From Anagrus nilaparvatae (lineage: Eukaryota > Arthropoda > Insecta > Hymenoptera > Mymaridae): a DNA stretch of 64,000 nucleotides. The number at the start of each line of letters is the position of its first letter. Positions within the stretch are counted from its first letter, which is position 1. Made by a program: the position numbers and the translations under genes. The stretch is taken from NCBI GenBank assembly GCA_022575985.1, contig JAKSXM010000007.1:34536501-34600500 (forward strand), read 5' to 3'. This document shows positions 23,580-36,400 of the stretch, in pieces. Below the pieces are notes generated by a model. That model worked only from the letters and a program-made list of their open reading frames with translations. It ran no database searches and was not told where the DNA came from.

Positions 23580-24744
23580 ATGTCTTCTAAAAGAAAAAGT
23601 CATGAAGATAATAAAGCAGTTGAAGATAAACCAAAAAAAATAAAAAGTTTACCTTATACAAGTAATGAGATGTTAGATATAATTTTTAAAAATGCTGATA
23701 AAACTGCGTAAATATTTATTATTATATCTTATAATTATATTGTAAGTTAATTTTTTTTTTATATTTTAGAACTTTTGTTGTTTATGTTGATACCATATTT
23801 GGAACAAAACCTTTTAAAAACAAAGCAAATAAAGATTTCAGAGTTTTTAAATTTTTAGTAAATAATAATAATGGTATTATAATTCAATGTACTTTATTTG
23901 ATGAGGAAATTGAAACTTTTGAAAGTTATATTAAATTAAATGAAGTAATCTTTTACATATAAATGCTGGTATAAGGAATTTTTATAATTTATTTTCATTT
24001 TATTTAGAAAATATTAATTGAAGGAGTTTCAACGTCTCCAAGAAATAATTATACTAAAGGAAATGCTAAATTTGAAATCAAATTTAAAAAATATTCGCAT
24101 ATAACTAAATTAGGCAAATTTGATTTATTTAAAGATAATAAACCAATAAAAACAACATTTAAGGAATTGAAAAATAGAATGGGATATATTAGTATGTATT
24201 AATATAAAAATATATACTTTTACAAAAAATTGTATATTATTTTAAATTTTTAATTAACAGAAATTAAAGGATATTTAAAGTTAAGTTTTAAATTATATAA
24301 TTCAACTACGGAAAATGAATATTTAGGAGTAATAACTGATGATACTTATAAATTAGATGTATTATTATATAAAAGTAATAACGATATAAATATAGAAAGA
24401 GGTACTAAATTAGAAATAATTGGCGATCTTCAAGAATCTGGTATAAATTTTTCATATAATAATATTTTCTTATATACATTAAATTAAAAATATAAATTTA
24501 AATAATAAAATTAATTTTAGGAAACACTAATATTTTAATAATAAAGGATTTTGAATACATAAAAGTATTGGATGATGATTCAATGGATTTGGAAGATTTA
24601 ATAATGGGTGCCGAGATAATAATTAACTCTGTAATATATTAAGTTGCTATAATCTAATATAAATATAATATATTATTAATGTCTTCATTTCAATTTCAGA
24701 AAACAAAAAATAATAATGAAGAAAATTCTTGCGAACAAAAATAA
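23580..24744 (+). CDS. RPA-like protein with two predicted OB folds, six exons
   Basis: Exons 23580-23707, 23770-23944, 24008-24191, 24261-24440, 24521-24630 and 24700-24744 join in phase through small GT-AG introns and give about 273 residues. The start is a Lys-rich tail (MSSKRKSHEDNK). Residues about 45-135 (TFVVYVDTIFGTKPFKNKAN, then FLVNNNNGIIIQCTLFDEEI, then KILIEGVSTSP) and about 160-240 (IKGYLKLSFKLYNS, LDVLLYKSNN, LEIIGDLQESGNTNILIIKD) look like two consecutive OB folds of the RPA70 DBD-A/DBD-B kind. Such proteins bind single-stranded DNA, and RPA-like genes are known companions of Helitron/Helentron RepHel genes. It lies 212 bp before the 5' end of element E. Inferred: accessory protein of Helentron B, whose RepHel now sits beyond E. 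Confidence 0.7.
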
Positions 24745-25069
24745 TGAAAATAAAAAACAAATTTCTGTTAATAACATAAAAATAATAATATAGAGTTTAT
24801 TATATATACATATATAGAGTTTATTATATATATTTAAATACTATTGTTTAAAATTTTTAATTTTTAATTATACAGTTTTTGTAAAATAAAATCCTAAAAA
24901 AAAAAAAAAAAGAAATTTAAAATAAATTTTTTAGTAAATTATGCATATATTATTTTGGTTCCTCAAAGAGGAACCATTGTGTTAGGTCAAAATTTGATTT
25001 TCTATTTTTTGGCATATAAGCACGTTTTGGGACCCCAGGAAGCTAAAAAACCTGTTTTTAAAAAAAGTC

Positions 25070-25073
<4 letters not shown>

Positions 25074-25110
<37 letters not shown>
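25074..25110. repeat. (TG)n microsatellite
   Basis: Eighteen or so TG units followed by TACGTATGTATG. It lies about 100 bp inside the 5' end of element E. Confidence 0.9.
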
Positions 25111-25113
<3 letters not shown>

Positions 25114-25129
25114 TATGTATGTAATCGGT

Positions 25130-25628
25130 GATATTTCACAAATATTATGGAATTAAGACCTAATTTTTTTTTCAAAAATTTTTTCACCAAAAAAGCTCGA
25201 GGTACTTTTTTTTTTTTTTGATTTGGATGTAATACCTTATTTATTTCCATGACAGTACTTATATTTGAAAGTATGGTTTTTACATGATATATCGAATCGG
25301 ATACTTAATTTTCTGAAAATTTTTTTTCTAAAATTTTTTTCACAAAAAAATACAAAAAATACTAATTTTTTTTTTCTTTTTGGACGTAGTACCTAATTTA
25401 TTTCCATGGAAGTACTAGTTTTAAGAACCTTGTTTATTATTTTTTTTTGGATCTGATACTTAATTTTTTCAAAATTTTTTTTGTCGAAATTAAAAAAATA
25501 GAAAAATAAAAAAAAATGCAATATTTTTTTTTTTTTTTGTAATACCTCATTTAATTCTATGAAAGTACTAATATTTTAAAATATTGTAACTAGTGATATA
25601 TCAAAACCATTATCGAATTAAGACCTAA
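25130..25628. repeat. Satellite array of element E, left part
   Basis: Tandem AT-rich units built on GATGTAATACCTTATTTATT, then TCCATG-AGTACTTATATTTG, alternating with GGACGTAGTACCTAATTTAT. The same array resumes at 53455-54240. The last unit breaks off after GAATTAAGACCTAA, exactly where element F begins. Confidence 0.7.
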
Positions 25629-25662
25629 CTAGCTGATTGGCCTCGCGATGCTCGGCTTAACC
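25629..25662 (-). mobile_element. 3' end of a minus-strand Helentron-like element (F)
   Basis: Read on the minus strand: GGTTAAGCCGAGCATCGCGA, then GGCCAATCAGCTAG, then TTAGGTC, which is array sequence of element E. Ending in CTAG followed by T, and having a GC-rich inverted-repeat-like block just before, it resembles the 3' end of element A. F would extend rightwards, perhaps to about 53455 where the E array resumes. No matching 5' hairpin was found, so F's extent is inferred. Confidence 0.35.
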
Positions 25663-25979
25663 AAAAAAAAACTCTTGTGCATTAATTTTTATATATTTTA
25701 ATCATATGTAGTTAATTATAATAAATTTAATCATACGTGATTAAAATGCAATTTAATTTTATTTAAAAACGAATGAAAACAGAATTAATTTTATGCTTCT
25801 AAAATTAACAATAAAATTTTATAATTCATATTAAGAAAAAGTTACATGATTATTTATAAATATTTATAACTAATGAGGTATATTTTATAACATAAATAAT
25901 TATTGATAATAAATAATAATTGAAAATAAAATATAGTAATATGCAGTTTTTTTAACAAAATTTGCAGTTTTTTTCATAT

Positions 25980-26320
25980 TGTAGATAATTAATATTTAAA
26001 TATTTTCTATTTTCATATTCATCACAACTGATATTGTAGACAATCAATATGAATTTTACTATAGAATGAAATTTTCATAATTTTTTATTGTTCATAAATA
26101 GGACAGGCGATATCCATTTCACTCTATGGTGAAATTTTTTTAGCTTTTTCATAAACAAAACAGCCAGCAATATAGATTGAAAATTTTGAATTTTTTTTAT
26201 AATGTAGACAGCCAATATAAATTTTTGTTTTTTTCTATTATTCTTAGGACTGCCGATGCCTATATTATTACATATTCAAATTTTTGAGTCATTTCATATA
26301 TAAAACAAAAGAACTTCGGT
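25980..26320. repeat. Degenerate GTCGGC-family array, inverted copy
   Basis: Blocks such as TTCATAAATAGGACAGGCGA and CATAAACAAAACAGCCAGC are reverse complements of the array unit at 45.7-46.0 and 52.6-52.9 kb (GGCTGTCCTAGTTATGA). With the next inverted block it makes the two ends of the interior mirror each other. Confidence 0.5.
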
Positions 26321-26600
26321 GCAAATTACTCCTTGGAAAAAATGCTATAGAGTTGACGCTTTTTTTTAAATTTTAGCTCACGGCACAGAGTTACAACTGT
26401 TTAAAGCTAAGAAGTAAAAAATTTGAAAACTCAAAAATTGGTCATTTTCATCACTTCATATCTTAAAATGGTTTGTATTAAAATATAAAAACCAAAATGC
26501 TTTGTTTTTATTAAACGCATTTCTAAAGCCGCTTTTTTGTTGTTTTTTATTTAATGTATTCATTAAAAAGAAATAGCAAAAAAAAGACTTAGAGTCCGAT
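26320..26600. repeat. Left arm of a distant inverted repeat (partner at 52890-53170)
   Basis: TACTCCTTGGAAAAAATGCT, AGTTACAACTGTTTAAAGCT, TTTTCATCACTTCATAT and TTTTTTATTTAATGTATTCA occur here, and their reverse complements occur in order at 52890-53170, roughly 80% alike by eye. The arms are 26 kb apart and enclose element A and retroelement G. Confidence 0.65.
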
Positions 26601-28898
26601 TTATTGAGTTATTGGGTTTATTGATTGAAATAATAGTATTGAATTTAGCAGAAACTATACTTCACTTTAATTTTTTTTTTAAAACAATCCTATTTTATAG
26701 AAACGTTGTAATTTCAATTGTTTTTATGCAATAATAACATTAAATTATTAGTATTGAATTTAGCAAAATATACCCAACTTAAATGTTTTCGAATATTGTC
26801 CGGTTTTATAGAAATCTTGTAATTTCAAATATTTTTATGCAATGATAGCATTGAAATATATGTATTAAATTTAGCAAAATATACCCCGCTTTCAATTTTT
26901 TCGAATAATAGCCTATTTTTTAGAACAGTTGTAATTTCAATTGCATTGAAATATTAGTAATTAATTTAACAGAAACTATACCTCACTTTAGTTTTATTTC
27001 GAAAAGTGTCCTTTTTTATAGAAAAGTTGTAATTTCAATCGTTTTCATGCAATAATAGTATTGATATATTATAGTATTGAATTTATCAAAATATACCCAA
27101 CTTAAATGTTTTTGAATTCCGTCGTGTTTTATAGAAATGTTGTAATTTCAAATGTTTTTATGCAATGATAGCATTGAAATATCAGTATTGAATTTAACAG
27201 AAATTATACCCCTCTTTAATATTTTTTTCGTTAACAACTTAAAAAGATAAACTCATATTGATTGTCCACAATTTAAAAAACATCTAAATATTTTAATATA
27301 TATTGTCGGGTGTTTTATATAAGAAAGAGCTTAACGTCATACTAAAGTCAAATATGTCGGTAAAATTTTTAAAAATGTACTTTTACTTTTCTACGCTTCA
27401 GAAAATAAAAAAAAATTACTTCAGGCTTTAAAGTATAATTTTTGCAAGGGAATGAATCAATATGAAGTTACAAATGTTATTAGGAACGGAATAACTACAT
27501 TTTACAAATTTAAAACTCAGTCGGTAATCCTATGTTAAAAACATAGGGGTTAAGGATGATCTTAAATAATTTCATTATATAAGGAAATGGATATCGCCTG
27601 TATTAAACATGAAAAAATAAAAATTTCGATAACATATATCGTATAGATAAATTTCAATTGATAGTACACCATTTAAAAAACTTCTAAAAATTTTAATATA
27701 TTTTGTCGGATGTATCATAGCAAAAACTTTACGCTATTCTATATTTTTTTCGAATAGTGTCCTCTTTTATATGAAAGTTGGAATTTTAAATATTTTTATG
27801 CAATGATAGCATTAAAATTTTTTTATTGACTTTAGCAGAAACTGTACATTATTTAAAATTTTTTTATAATAGTGTCCTGTTTTGTATGAAAATTGTATTT
27901 TTAAATATTTTTATGCAATGATTGCATTGATATTATTATTGACTTTAGCAATATTATTATTGACTTTAGCAGGAACTGTACGCAATTCTAAATTTTTTTC
28001 TAATAGTCTCCTGTTTTATACAAAAGTTGGATTTTTAAATATTTCTATGCAATGATTGCATTAAAATATTTTTGTAATTTCAAATATTTTTATGCAATGA
28101 TAGCATTGAAATATTTTTATTGACTTTAGCAGAAACTATACGCAATTTAAATTTTTTTTTGATTAGTTTCCTCTTTTATATAAAAGTTATAATTGCAAAT
28201 ATTTTTATGCAATGATTGCATTGCAGTATTTTTATTGACTTTAGCAGAAACTATACGCCATTTTAAATTTTTTTCTAATAGTCTCCTGTTTTATAGAAAA
28301 GTTGGAATATCAATTATGTTTATGCAATGATAGCATTTAAATTTTTTTATTCACTTTAACAAAAACTATACGCCATTCTAAATTTTTTTTTAATAGTCAA
28401 ACATTTTCATGCAGTGATTGAATTGAAATATTTTTGTAATTTCAAATATTTTTTGCAATGTTAGCATTAAAATTTTTTTTTTGATTTTAGCTGAAACTGT
28501 ACATCATTTAAAATTTTTTTCTAATAGTATCCTGTTTTATTTAAAAGTTGGAATTTTAAATATTTTTATGCAATGATTGCATTGAAATATTTTTATTGAC
28601 TTTAGCAGAAATTACACGCCATTCTAAATTTTTTTCTAATAGTCTCCTGTTTTATACAATGTTGTAATTTTAAATATTTTTATGCCATGAGAGCATTAAA
28701 ATTTTTTTATTGTCTTTAGCCGAAACTATATGCCATTTAAAATTTTTTTTGATTAGTTTCCTCTTTTATATAAAAGTGGTAATTGCAAATATTTTTATGC
28801 AATGATAGCATTTAAATTTTTTTTTGGACTTTAGGAGAAATTATACGCCATTCTAAATTTTTTTTTAATAGTCTACTGTTTTATACAAAATATGTAAT
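26600..28898. repeat. Satellite array, about 113-120 bp unit
   Basis: More than fifteen units of TTTTTATGCAATGATAGCAT, then TTTTTATTGACTTTAGCAGA, AACTATACGCCATT, GTCTCCTGTTTTATA. The array stops at the left end of element A and continues at 44273-44490, so A inserted into it. A-rich non-array sequence at about 27240-27600 interrupts it. Confidence 0.75.
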
Positions 28899-28921
28899 TA
28901 GACTGTGCGAAGCACAGTCTA
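28899..28921. other. 5' terminal hairpin of element A
   Basis: Ten-bp perfect stem with a three-base loop, followed by TATACCCGCGACAAAATCTC. It is the inverted partner of 44237-44251. Confidence 0.75.
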
Positions 28922-28969
28922 TACCCGCGACAAAATCTCACTTTTGTTCGCGCTCGTTAAGGTCACAGT

Positions 28970-30910
28970 GATCTCCGATTAAGTTCAAAATTTATATATA
29001 AGTTAGATATAAGACAAACATGAACTGTATTGATTTTGAGCCAAATCGATAATATAGTATCGATATTATAGCCGATTTACGGGAATGAAAGGTTTAAAAA
29101 CACAAAATGTCGAATATAAGACATATTTCAGGATAAAAATAATCATTCCAGGTTGCAGCAGATACCCTGGAGGTATAATTTTTCATTTTCCGCACGAATA
29201 TATTTTCCGATTTTCCAAGATGGCGGCCCGATAAATTTGAAAAACTGAACTTTTAACTTTACAGAGGGGTTTTATGAAGTTCAAAATTTATATATAAGTT
29301 AGATATAAGACAAACATGAACTGTATTGATTTTCAGCCAAATCGATAATATAGTACCGACATTATAGCCGATTTACGGGAATGAAAGGGTTAAAAACACA
29401 AAATGTCGAATATAAGACATATTTCAGGATAAAAATAATCATTCCAGGTTGCGGCAGATACCCTGCAGGTATAATTTTTCATTTTCCGCACGAATACATT
29501 TTCCGATTTTCCAAGATGGAGGCCCGATAAATTTGAAAAACTGAACTTTTAAATTTACAGAGGGGTTTTTTAAGATAAAAAAAGCGAATATTCGGTAGAA
29601 AATATTCATTTTTTTAACTTACAAAATTTTCCGATTTTCCGATATAGCGAACCCGATTTTCCAAGATAACAGACCAATAAAATTCAAAAAATTAACTTTT
29701 AATTTTACAAAGGGGTTTTTTAGGACAAAAAATAAAATATTCAGTGGAAAATATTCATTTTTTTAACCTAAAAAATTTTCCGATTTTCGAAGATAGCGGG
29801 CCGAAAAAATTTGAAAAAATAAACTTTTTTAACTTTACAAGGGGATTTTTTAAAGCAGAAAAAACGAATATTCGACAGAAAATATCCAGTTTTTTAACCT
29901 AAAAAATTTTCTAATTTTCCGATATAGCGGACCCGATTTTCCAAGATAGCGGACCAAGAAAATTGAAAAAATGAACTTTTAACTTTACAAAGAAGTTTTT
30001 TAGAACAAAAAAAACGAATAATCGATAAAAAATATTCAGTTTTTTAACTTACGAAATTTTCAAATTTTCCGAAATAGCGGACCCGATTTTCCAAGATAGC
30101 GGACGAATAAAATTGAAAAAATTTACTTTTAACTTTACAAAAGGGTTTTTTAGGACAAAAAAAACGAATATTCGGTGGAAAGTATTCATTTTTTTAACCT
30201 GAAAAATTATCCGATTTTACAAGATAGCGAACTAAAAAACTTGAAATAATGAACTTTTAACTTTACAAGGGGGTTTTTTAGAACAAAAAAAACGAATATT
30301 CGGTTGAAAATATTCATTTTTTTAACCTAATAAATTTTCGGATTTTCCAAAATAGCTGGCTGAAAAAATTTGAAAAAATAAACTTCTTTAACTTTACAAT
30401 GGGATTTTTTAAAGCAAAAAAAACGAATATTCGGCAGAAAATATCCAGTTTTTTAACCTAAAAAATTTTCCAATTTTCCGATATAACGGACCTGATTTTC
30501 CAAGATAGCGGACCAATAAAATTGAAAAAATGAACTTTTAAATTTACAAAAAGGTTTTTTAGAAGAAAAAAAACGAATAATCGATAAAAAATATTCAATT
30601 TTTTAACTTACACAATTTTCCGATTTTCCGATACAGCGGACCCGATTTTCCAAGATAGCGGACTAATAAAATTGAAAAAATTAACTTTTAACTTTACAAA
30701 AGGGTTTTTTAGGACAAAAAAAATGAATATTCGGTGGAAAATATTCATTTTTTTAACCAGAAAAATTTTCAGATTTTACAAGATAGCGGATCAAAAAACT
30801 TGAAATAATGAACTTTCAACTTTACAAGGGGATTTTTTAGAACAAAAGAAACGAATATTCGGTGAAAAATATTCATTTTTTTAACCTAAAAATTTTCCGA
30901 TTTTCCAAAA
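28970..30910. repeat. Minisatellite inside the 5' part of element A
   Basis: It starts with two direct copies of a 296-bp unit (28981 and 29277; CCAAATCGATAATATAGTA, TAAGACATATTTCAGGATAA). About fifteen shorter units follow, built on TTTTCCAAGATAGCGGACC, GAACTTTTAACTTTACAA, AGGGGTTTTTTAGGACAAAA and GAATATTCGGTGGAAAATAT. The halves of the long unit feed the short ones, so the array grew by unequal duplication. No coding frame. Confidence 0.8.
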
Positions 30911-31790
30911 TATCAAAAATTGCAATAACATCATAATATTCAATAATTTTATAATTTTTTTTTCATTAATAACATTTAAATACTTCATTCAATTTAAATT
31001 TTTATTTGTTAAAATTTCAATAATAAATTTACTAAATAAAGTGAATTACATGATCATAAATACTATCAAAGAAAAATAAAAATTATTAATTATTTTACAA
31101 ATTTGGTAAGTTATAATCAATTACAATAATCATATAATTTTTTTATAATTCAATACAATTCCTAATAATCCCAAAAAATTATATTTTCTCTCTGCCCAAA
31201 CCGAAAGAAATTTAAAAACCCAAATAATATCATTTAAAAAATTTAACAACATTAGTTCATATCAAAATAAATTAACTCAAATTAAAAATTATGCAATTAT
31301 TAATTTATTTTTTTTATTACTTAGTTTTTAATAATTTATATTTTGAAAAGCCACATTTTTTTAAATTTTTAAAAAAATAAAATAATCAAAAGTATATCGC
31401 TTATTTTCATTTTTTGACAATAATAATATCACATTATCGTTTCTACCAATTGAAATGATCAAGTTTATTCATATTTAAATTTTATTTCAAAAAATTAATT
31501 AACATACACAAATTATTAAACATACATAAATTAAGATATTAAAATGGATCTGAAGTTGATCTATTCAACCTATTTATTCGCCTTCTGACTGGCCGAATTA
31601 AAACTGATTGTGTAATTAAATTATATAGATTCAACGATTCAATATAGATATATTTAATTGATCTCTCGGACTTGAATGGGTATTTGTGAAATTGTGATCG
31701 ACAATTATTTCCAAAATCAATTATTGAAATTAAAACCAATTTCTGTTTTCAAATCAATTTTATTATTTTTATTAATAACCAATTAATTAA
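30911..31790. other. Spacer upstream of the OB-fold gene
   Basis: Very AT-rich. At 31541-31630 is a block (GGATCTGAAGTTGATCTATT, TTATTCGCCTTCTGACTGG) recurring at 33508-33600. As it lies about 170-250 bp before the ATG it may be leader or promoter sequence. No coding seen. Confidence 0.35.
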
Positions 31791-31791
31791 A

Positions 31792-32232
31792 ATGGAAGAA
31801 GTTGTTGCTGAAAGAGATGGGTAAGTGTAAAATAGTTATTATATATATATGATTATTATTCATTAAAATTTATTTAAAACAAAATAAAACAGAAACATTG
31901 AAGGAGTTGTACAAAAGATAGGAGACATTACTGATTTCAATAATTTTTGTACGATGGAATTTGTACTTCAAACTCCAAACGGATATATAGTTAAGTGCAG
32001 TGTGTGGAGTAAAGAATTAGCTACTCATTATAAACATATTTTGCAACCAAATATGGTAAGTTCTTTTTTTTTAATTTAAAATGGCTATTTAATAAATTAA
32101 ATTCAAAATAATAATAATTTGTTTCAGAGAATTTTTATACAAAATGTAGAATATAAAAGAAGTAAACATAACTATTATATTAAAGTATATGTAAAACATA
32201 CAAGTCAAATTTTTATTTATGCAAATAATTAA
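31792..32232 (+). CDS. Small OB-fold (RPA/SSB-like) protein of element A, three exons
   Basis: Exons 31792-31820, 31893-32055 and 32128-32232, with GTAAGT donors and ACAG/TTTCAG acceptors, give a 98-residue protein in phase. It reads MEEVVAERDG, NIEGVVQKIGDITDFNNF, MEFVLQTPNGYIVKCSVWSK, RIFIQNVEYKRSKHNYYIKV. This alternation of five strands with a KCSVW-like centre resembles a single OB fold as in RPA. Predicted role: single-stranded DNA binding during rolling-circle transposition. It sits 4.4 kb before RepHel on the same strand, the same order as the RPA-like and RepHel genes of Helentron B. The function is by resemblance only. Confidence 0.65.
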
Positions 32233-32547
32233 TAAAATATAATTTTTATTAAATTTTAATAAACAATGTAAAAATAATAAAGATTATAATTAAAATTTAA
32301 GAATTTAACAAGTAATTTTTTTAAATAAAATATTTTATCAGAAATACATTTGAATTTTTAATTAACATTCTAAATTCAATTTAGGAAATTACATTTCTTA
32401 TGTTTTTTATCTGCCATTTTGAAAATCAAAAAAATATTTTAGGATGAAAAAATAAATATTTATATACATAAAAAAAATTTTGTCAATATCAAAATCCTAA
32501 AATAATTTAAAAAGTTCATTTCATTGTATTTTTTAATCCGCTATATA

Positions 32548-33498
32548 ATATATATGGGTGGTTTTCACGGAAACTGTATATTTTTTTATTGTTTACGGCA
32601 GAACAGTTATTACCTTTTTTTTTCAAATTTTTTTGCAGTTGTATGTTTTTCAAGGTCCAAATAACCTAAAATTTTCAATGGCACTGCTACAAATGAAAAA
32701 AAAATTCTACGTGTTATTCTTATGGGATTTTTTATTTATGCGGACGTTTTTAACGCGGACGTTTTTAACATTTTGAGGCTAATATTTAAATAGCTCTTGA
32801 TTGAAGCCACAAAATTTTCTCATACCTTGGATACCTTATTTTTTCATCAAAACACGTTACTGAACAAGATGCATTAAGTAAACTTTGAGATAACGACCCG
32901 GACGTTTTTAACATTTTTATTCTGTATAAGCGTTTTAAAAATTTAATATTGACAATTTTCGTTGATAAACCTTTTATTATTAAAATTTTAAATTCTCCAT
33001 AGTTCATATAGGTAGTCATATAAGTAGTTAAGTAAAAAAAAAATGCAGGCAGACCCACAAAGCGTGTAAATATATACTGCGCATTAATAAAATGTTGGGA
33101 AGCTTAAAAATAGCTAAAACCAGGGGACAGACTTGAATACGACGATACGCTAAAAGGATTGCATGAAAATTTGTTTTGTTGAAAAAAATGAATTTTTGGG
33201 ACCTAAATACGTCATATGAACCCAACAGAAAAAATTTAATTCAAATTTTAAGCCGTGTGTTAATACTCAAAGTTTACAGTTTACCAAAAGGACAGCGGAC
33301 GTTTTTAACATTTTGATCACATAGGCTCAAAAAAACTTTTTCGTTAACTCACCAATATATGCACAGTTGATTTGGACTTTGAAAAAAAATTATTTACTAA
33401 CTTTTGAAAAGAAAAAAAAGTGCAAAAGAGCTTTCGTTTCGGATATAAGAAGGGGAGACACTATGTATACTGTTCCTGTAAAAACCACCCATATATAT
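32548..33498. mobile_element. TIR element nested in element A (0.95 kb)
   Basis: ATATATATGGGTGGTTTTCA, then CGGAAACTGTATA, on the left pairs with TATACTGTTCCTGTAAAAAC, then CACCCATATATAT, on the right: about 33 bp TIRs with TATA flanks. Inside, GGACGTTTTTAAC(ATTTT) occurs four times (about 32741, 32755, 32900, 33298). No transposase frame, so non-autonomous. The open frames at 32558-33225 are not coding. Confidence 0.6.
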
Positions 33499-33499
33499 T

Positions 33500-36400
33500 A
33501 TCCCTTTATTGAAAATCGATGGAGATCTGAAGTTGCTCTATTTAACTTTTTTATTCGCCTTCTCATTGGACGAATTAAAATCGATTATTCGATTAAATTT
33601 GAATTTTATTAAAACTAATGCGATTTATTATCAATTTTATATAAATAAGAATAATAAGAAAATATTTAGATATATCATATTTAATTTTATTTCAAAAATT
33701 TAAAATGATTATTAAAGAATGTTGTTTAATGTTTATATAAAAAATGTTAATGAATAAAATTAAAGGTTATGTTATTTATTTTATTTATAAATAAAAAAAC
33801 ACATGAAAGCCTAAAAAAGAGGTTACAATTTAAATATTTGTGTTATTTATAGAAAATTAAAAGAAAAATAAAATACATGTTCATTTAAAAAAAATTTTTT
33901 ATGTGGCCTTGGTAGACGAATCATACTTTTTAAAAATTCCAAAAACTAACTATTGTAAAAAAAGAATTTTAAATAATGAAAAAATGTTAAACAATTAATA
34001 AATAGATTGTTATTCATGAATATTACTAATGTAAAAGGGAAAATTATAAATTAATTGATTATCGACTCTACTCTATTATTTTTACTCAAATTCAAACATG
34101 AAAATAACAAAAAAATGCTTTACTATGCGAGATATACTTGGTGAAGCTAGAAGAATTGACGGAGGGAAAATTGCTCAAATATGAGGAGGAAGGGTGAATG
34201 AATTTAGAAAAATTTTGATTAAGTAATTCCAAATAATTCAGATTTTGGTCTCCTAAACACGAATATGGTATCTTTTTTTACCCAAAAAAAATGAGTTACC
34301 CATAAAAAGCAACTACAGGTTATTTTTTTTTTTTTGGGGTTCTTTAGATATTTTCTTTTTTGAGAGGCCAGATAATTTTAAATAAAAAAATAATAACTGA
34401 GTAACTAGATTAACAGATAAAAATGTTTTAAAAAACCCGCAAAACATAACCATTTCCATTGCGAGCAACTGGAAAATGTTTATAATAATAAATAATATCA
34501 GTAAATCCACAGAAATAAGATTGCGTTTAAGATGATCAACTTTTTGAAAAAAAAAATTTAAAGCACACCTTCAACAGAAAAAATTTTAAATTTTAACGAT
34601 TCTCGAGACTTAAAAATTCGATCAGCCTTAGGGTCTAATTTTGGCTAGGTGCTTAATAAAATAGTATTATTTATGGAATAACTTTCAAAACCTATTTGAT
34701 TAAAGTTTAATTTTGGTTTAACCATTAAACCAAATATATAAAAAAAAAAAAAATTCAAAATAAAATTTATTGCCTATATTGATTAAAAGTAGAATTTTTT
34801 AGTTAAAAGCAGCCTTTCAGTGTAATACTGGATTTCCAAGAGCAATATTCTGATAAATTAAAATGACTATTTAAGGTGAGTTATATTATTGGATTTAAAA
34901 CGGGCAAATTTTGAACATCCTCAAATTAGCTTAAAATTTATTGAATAAAAATTGGAATAGCAGGGCAAAAATAAATCTTTAAAATCTATTTCCAAATGTA
35001 GTGAAATAAACGAACAATGAAAACCGTTTTTTGAGAATAAAACACCAAATAAATTTTATAAGATAAAATAACTGAATTAAGGGGTTAAATACTTATAACA
35101 TAATATATTTATTATAATCTTAAAAATACCTCAGAATGAAAAAATGTTAGTATTTTATCAGTAAAGGTATACATCTGTAGAATATAATATTTTAAAATAT
35201 ATTCTGGTAATATAAAATTTTATTTGAAATATTAATTTGATTAGGAAATAATTTTAAAAAGACATTATTCTGCACACGCTAGGCACGCGGCAATTCTAGT
35301 TATTAATTAAAATATAATTTTGAATTGAAATAAGTAAATACATAATTTAAAATACATAATTCCATCTATTTAAAATTAATAAATTTATATTAAATCTCAT
35401 TTAAGTATAATTAAAAAAATTAATTGTTTAAAATAAATTTCAAAAAATGTAATTAATTCAATACGAATTCATCAAAACTCAAATATGCCTATTGGTTATA
35501 TATATGAGTAATTAAAATACTTTTAGTAAAAATTAGAACACTCACATATTGCCGATTGAAAAATTGAATCAAATCGATTGAACCAAATATTACAGTATAT
35601 TTTAAAGTAATAATCAAAAATTAAAGTATTAGATAATACTTTAATTTAAAATATAACTAAAAATCTTATCTTACTACTATATATATTTGAAAATTTATTT
35701 GTGTTTCTGTATGTGTGTGTGTGTTTATTATCATCAGGATCAAACCAGTGAACGCAATTACATAAAACCGGTGTCAAAATAAAGAAAAAAAGTTCGCAGG
35801 TGACATAGGCTATAGATTTTCTGCTCAGCTATTGTAGTTTTTGAGATATTTAATTTTTAGTGTTTTTGAAATTGATAAAATTTTGTCGCAATTGGATTAC
35901 TTGATTCATTCAATTCTAGAACCATCTATATATACATATCTGAGTACTATCTAATTACTATATATTTGCAAATTTATTTGTCTGACTGTCTGTCTGTACC
36001 CTAATGACTCAAGAACCGCCGAACCAATTGACATGAAACCGGTGTCATAATAAAGAATAAAAGTATGCGGATAACATACTTTAGCTAGTTTCTTATGAAT
36101 TCAAAATACAATATATAATCTTTACTATACTTCAAAAACTATACGGTTTTAAACACTTTTATTTATTTAATAAGTTTTTAAAACAATAACAATTAAACCA
36201 TTTAATAAAAATAATTTATATTTTATGTTTTCCAAAAATTACAATACTAAAACCAAATTTTTAGGTTATTTCTTTAAATTTATATTTTTATATAAAAAAT
36301 GAAAATAAGCCATATATTTAAAATCATATAATGCAGCATTAATAAATTTAAATATTTACATACAGAAATAGATATTTAAATAAACTTTTTTTGAATTTTA

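Noticed and set aside
26600..28898. Regular repeats that could suggest a CRISPR array
   Set aside because: Units are about 113 bp with no conserved repeat/spacer alternation and the genome is eukaryotic; ordinary satellite.
32558..33225. Several 65-90 codon frames in the TIR element
   Set aside because: Low complexity, no domain, on both strands; element is non-autonomous.
35270..35305. GC-rich CGCTAGGCACGCGGCAATTCTAG followed by TT, like a Helentron 3' end
   Set aside because: No convincing hairpin and no 5' partner found; too weak to call a nested element.
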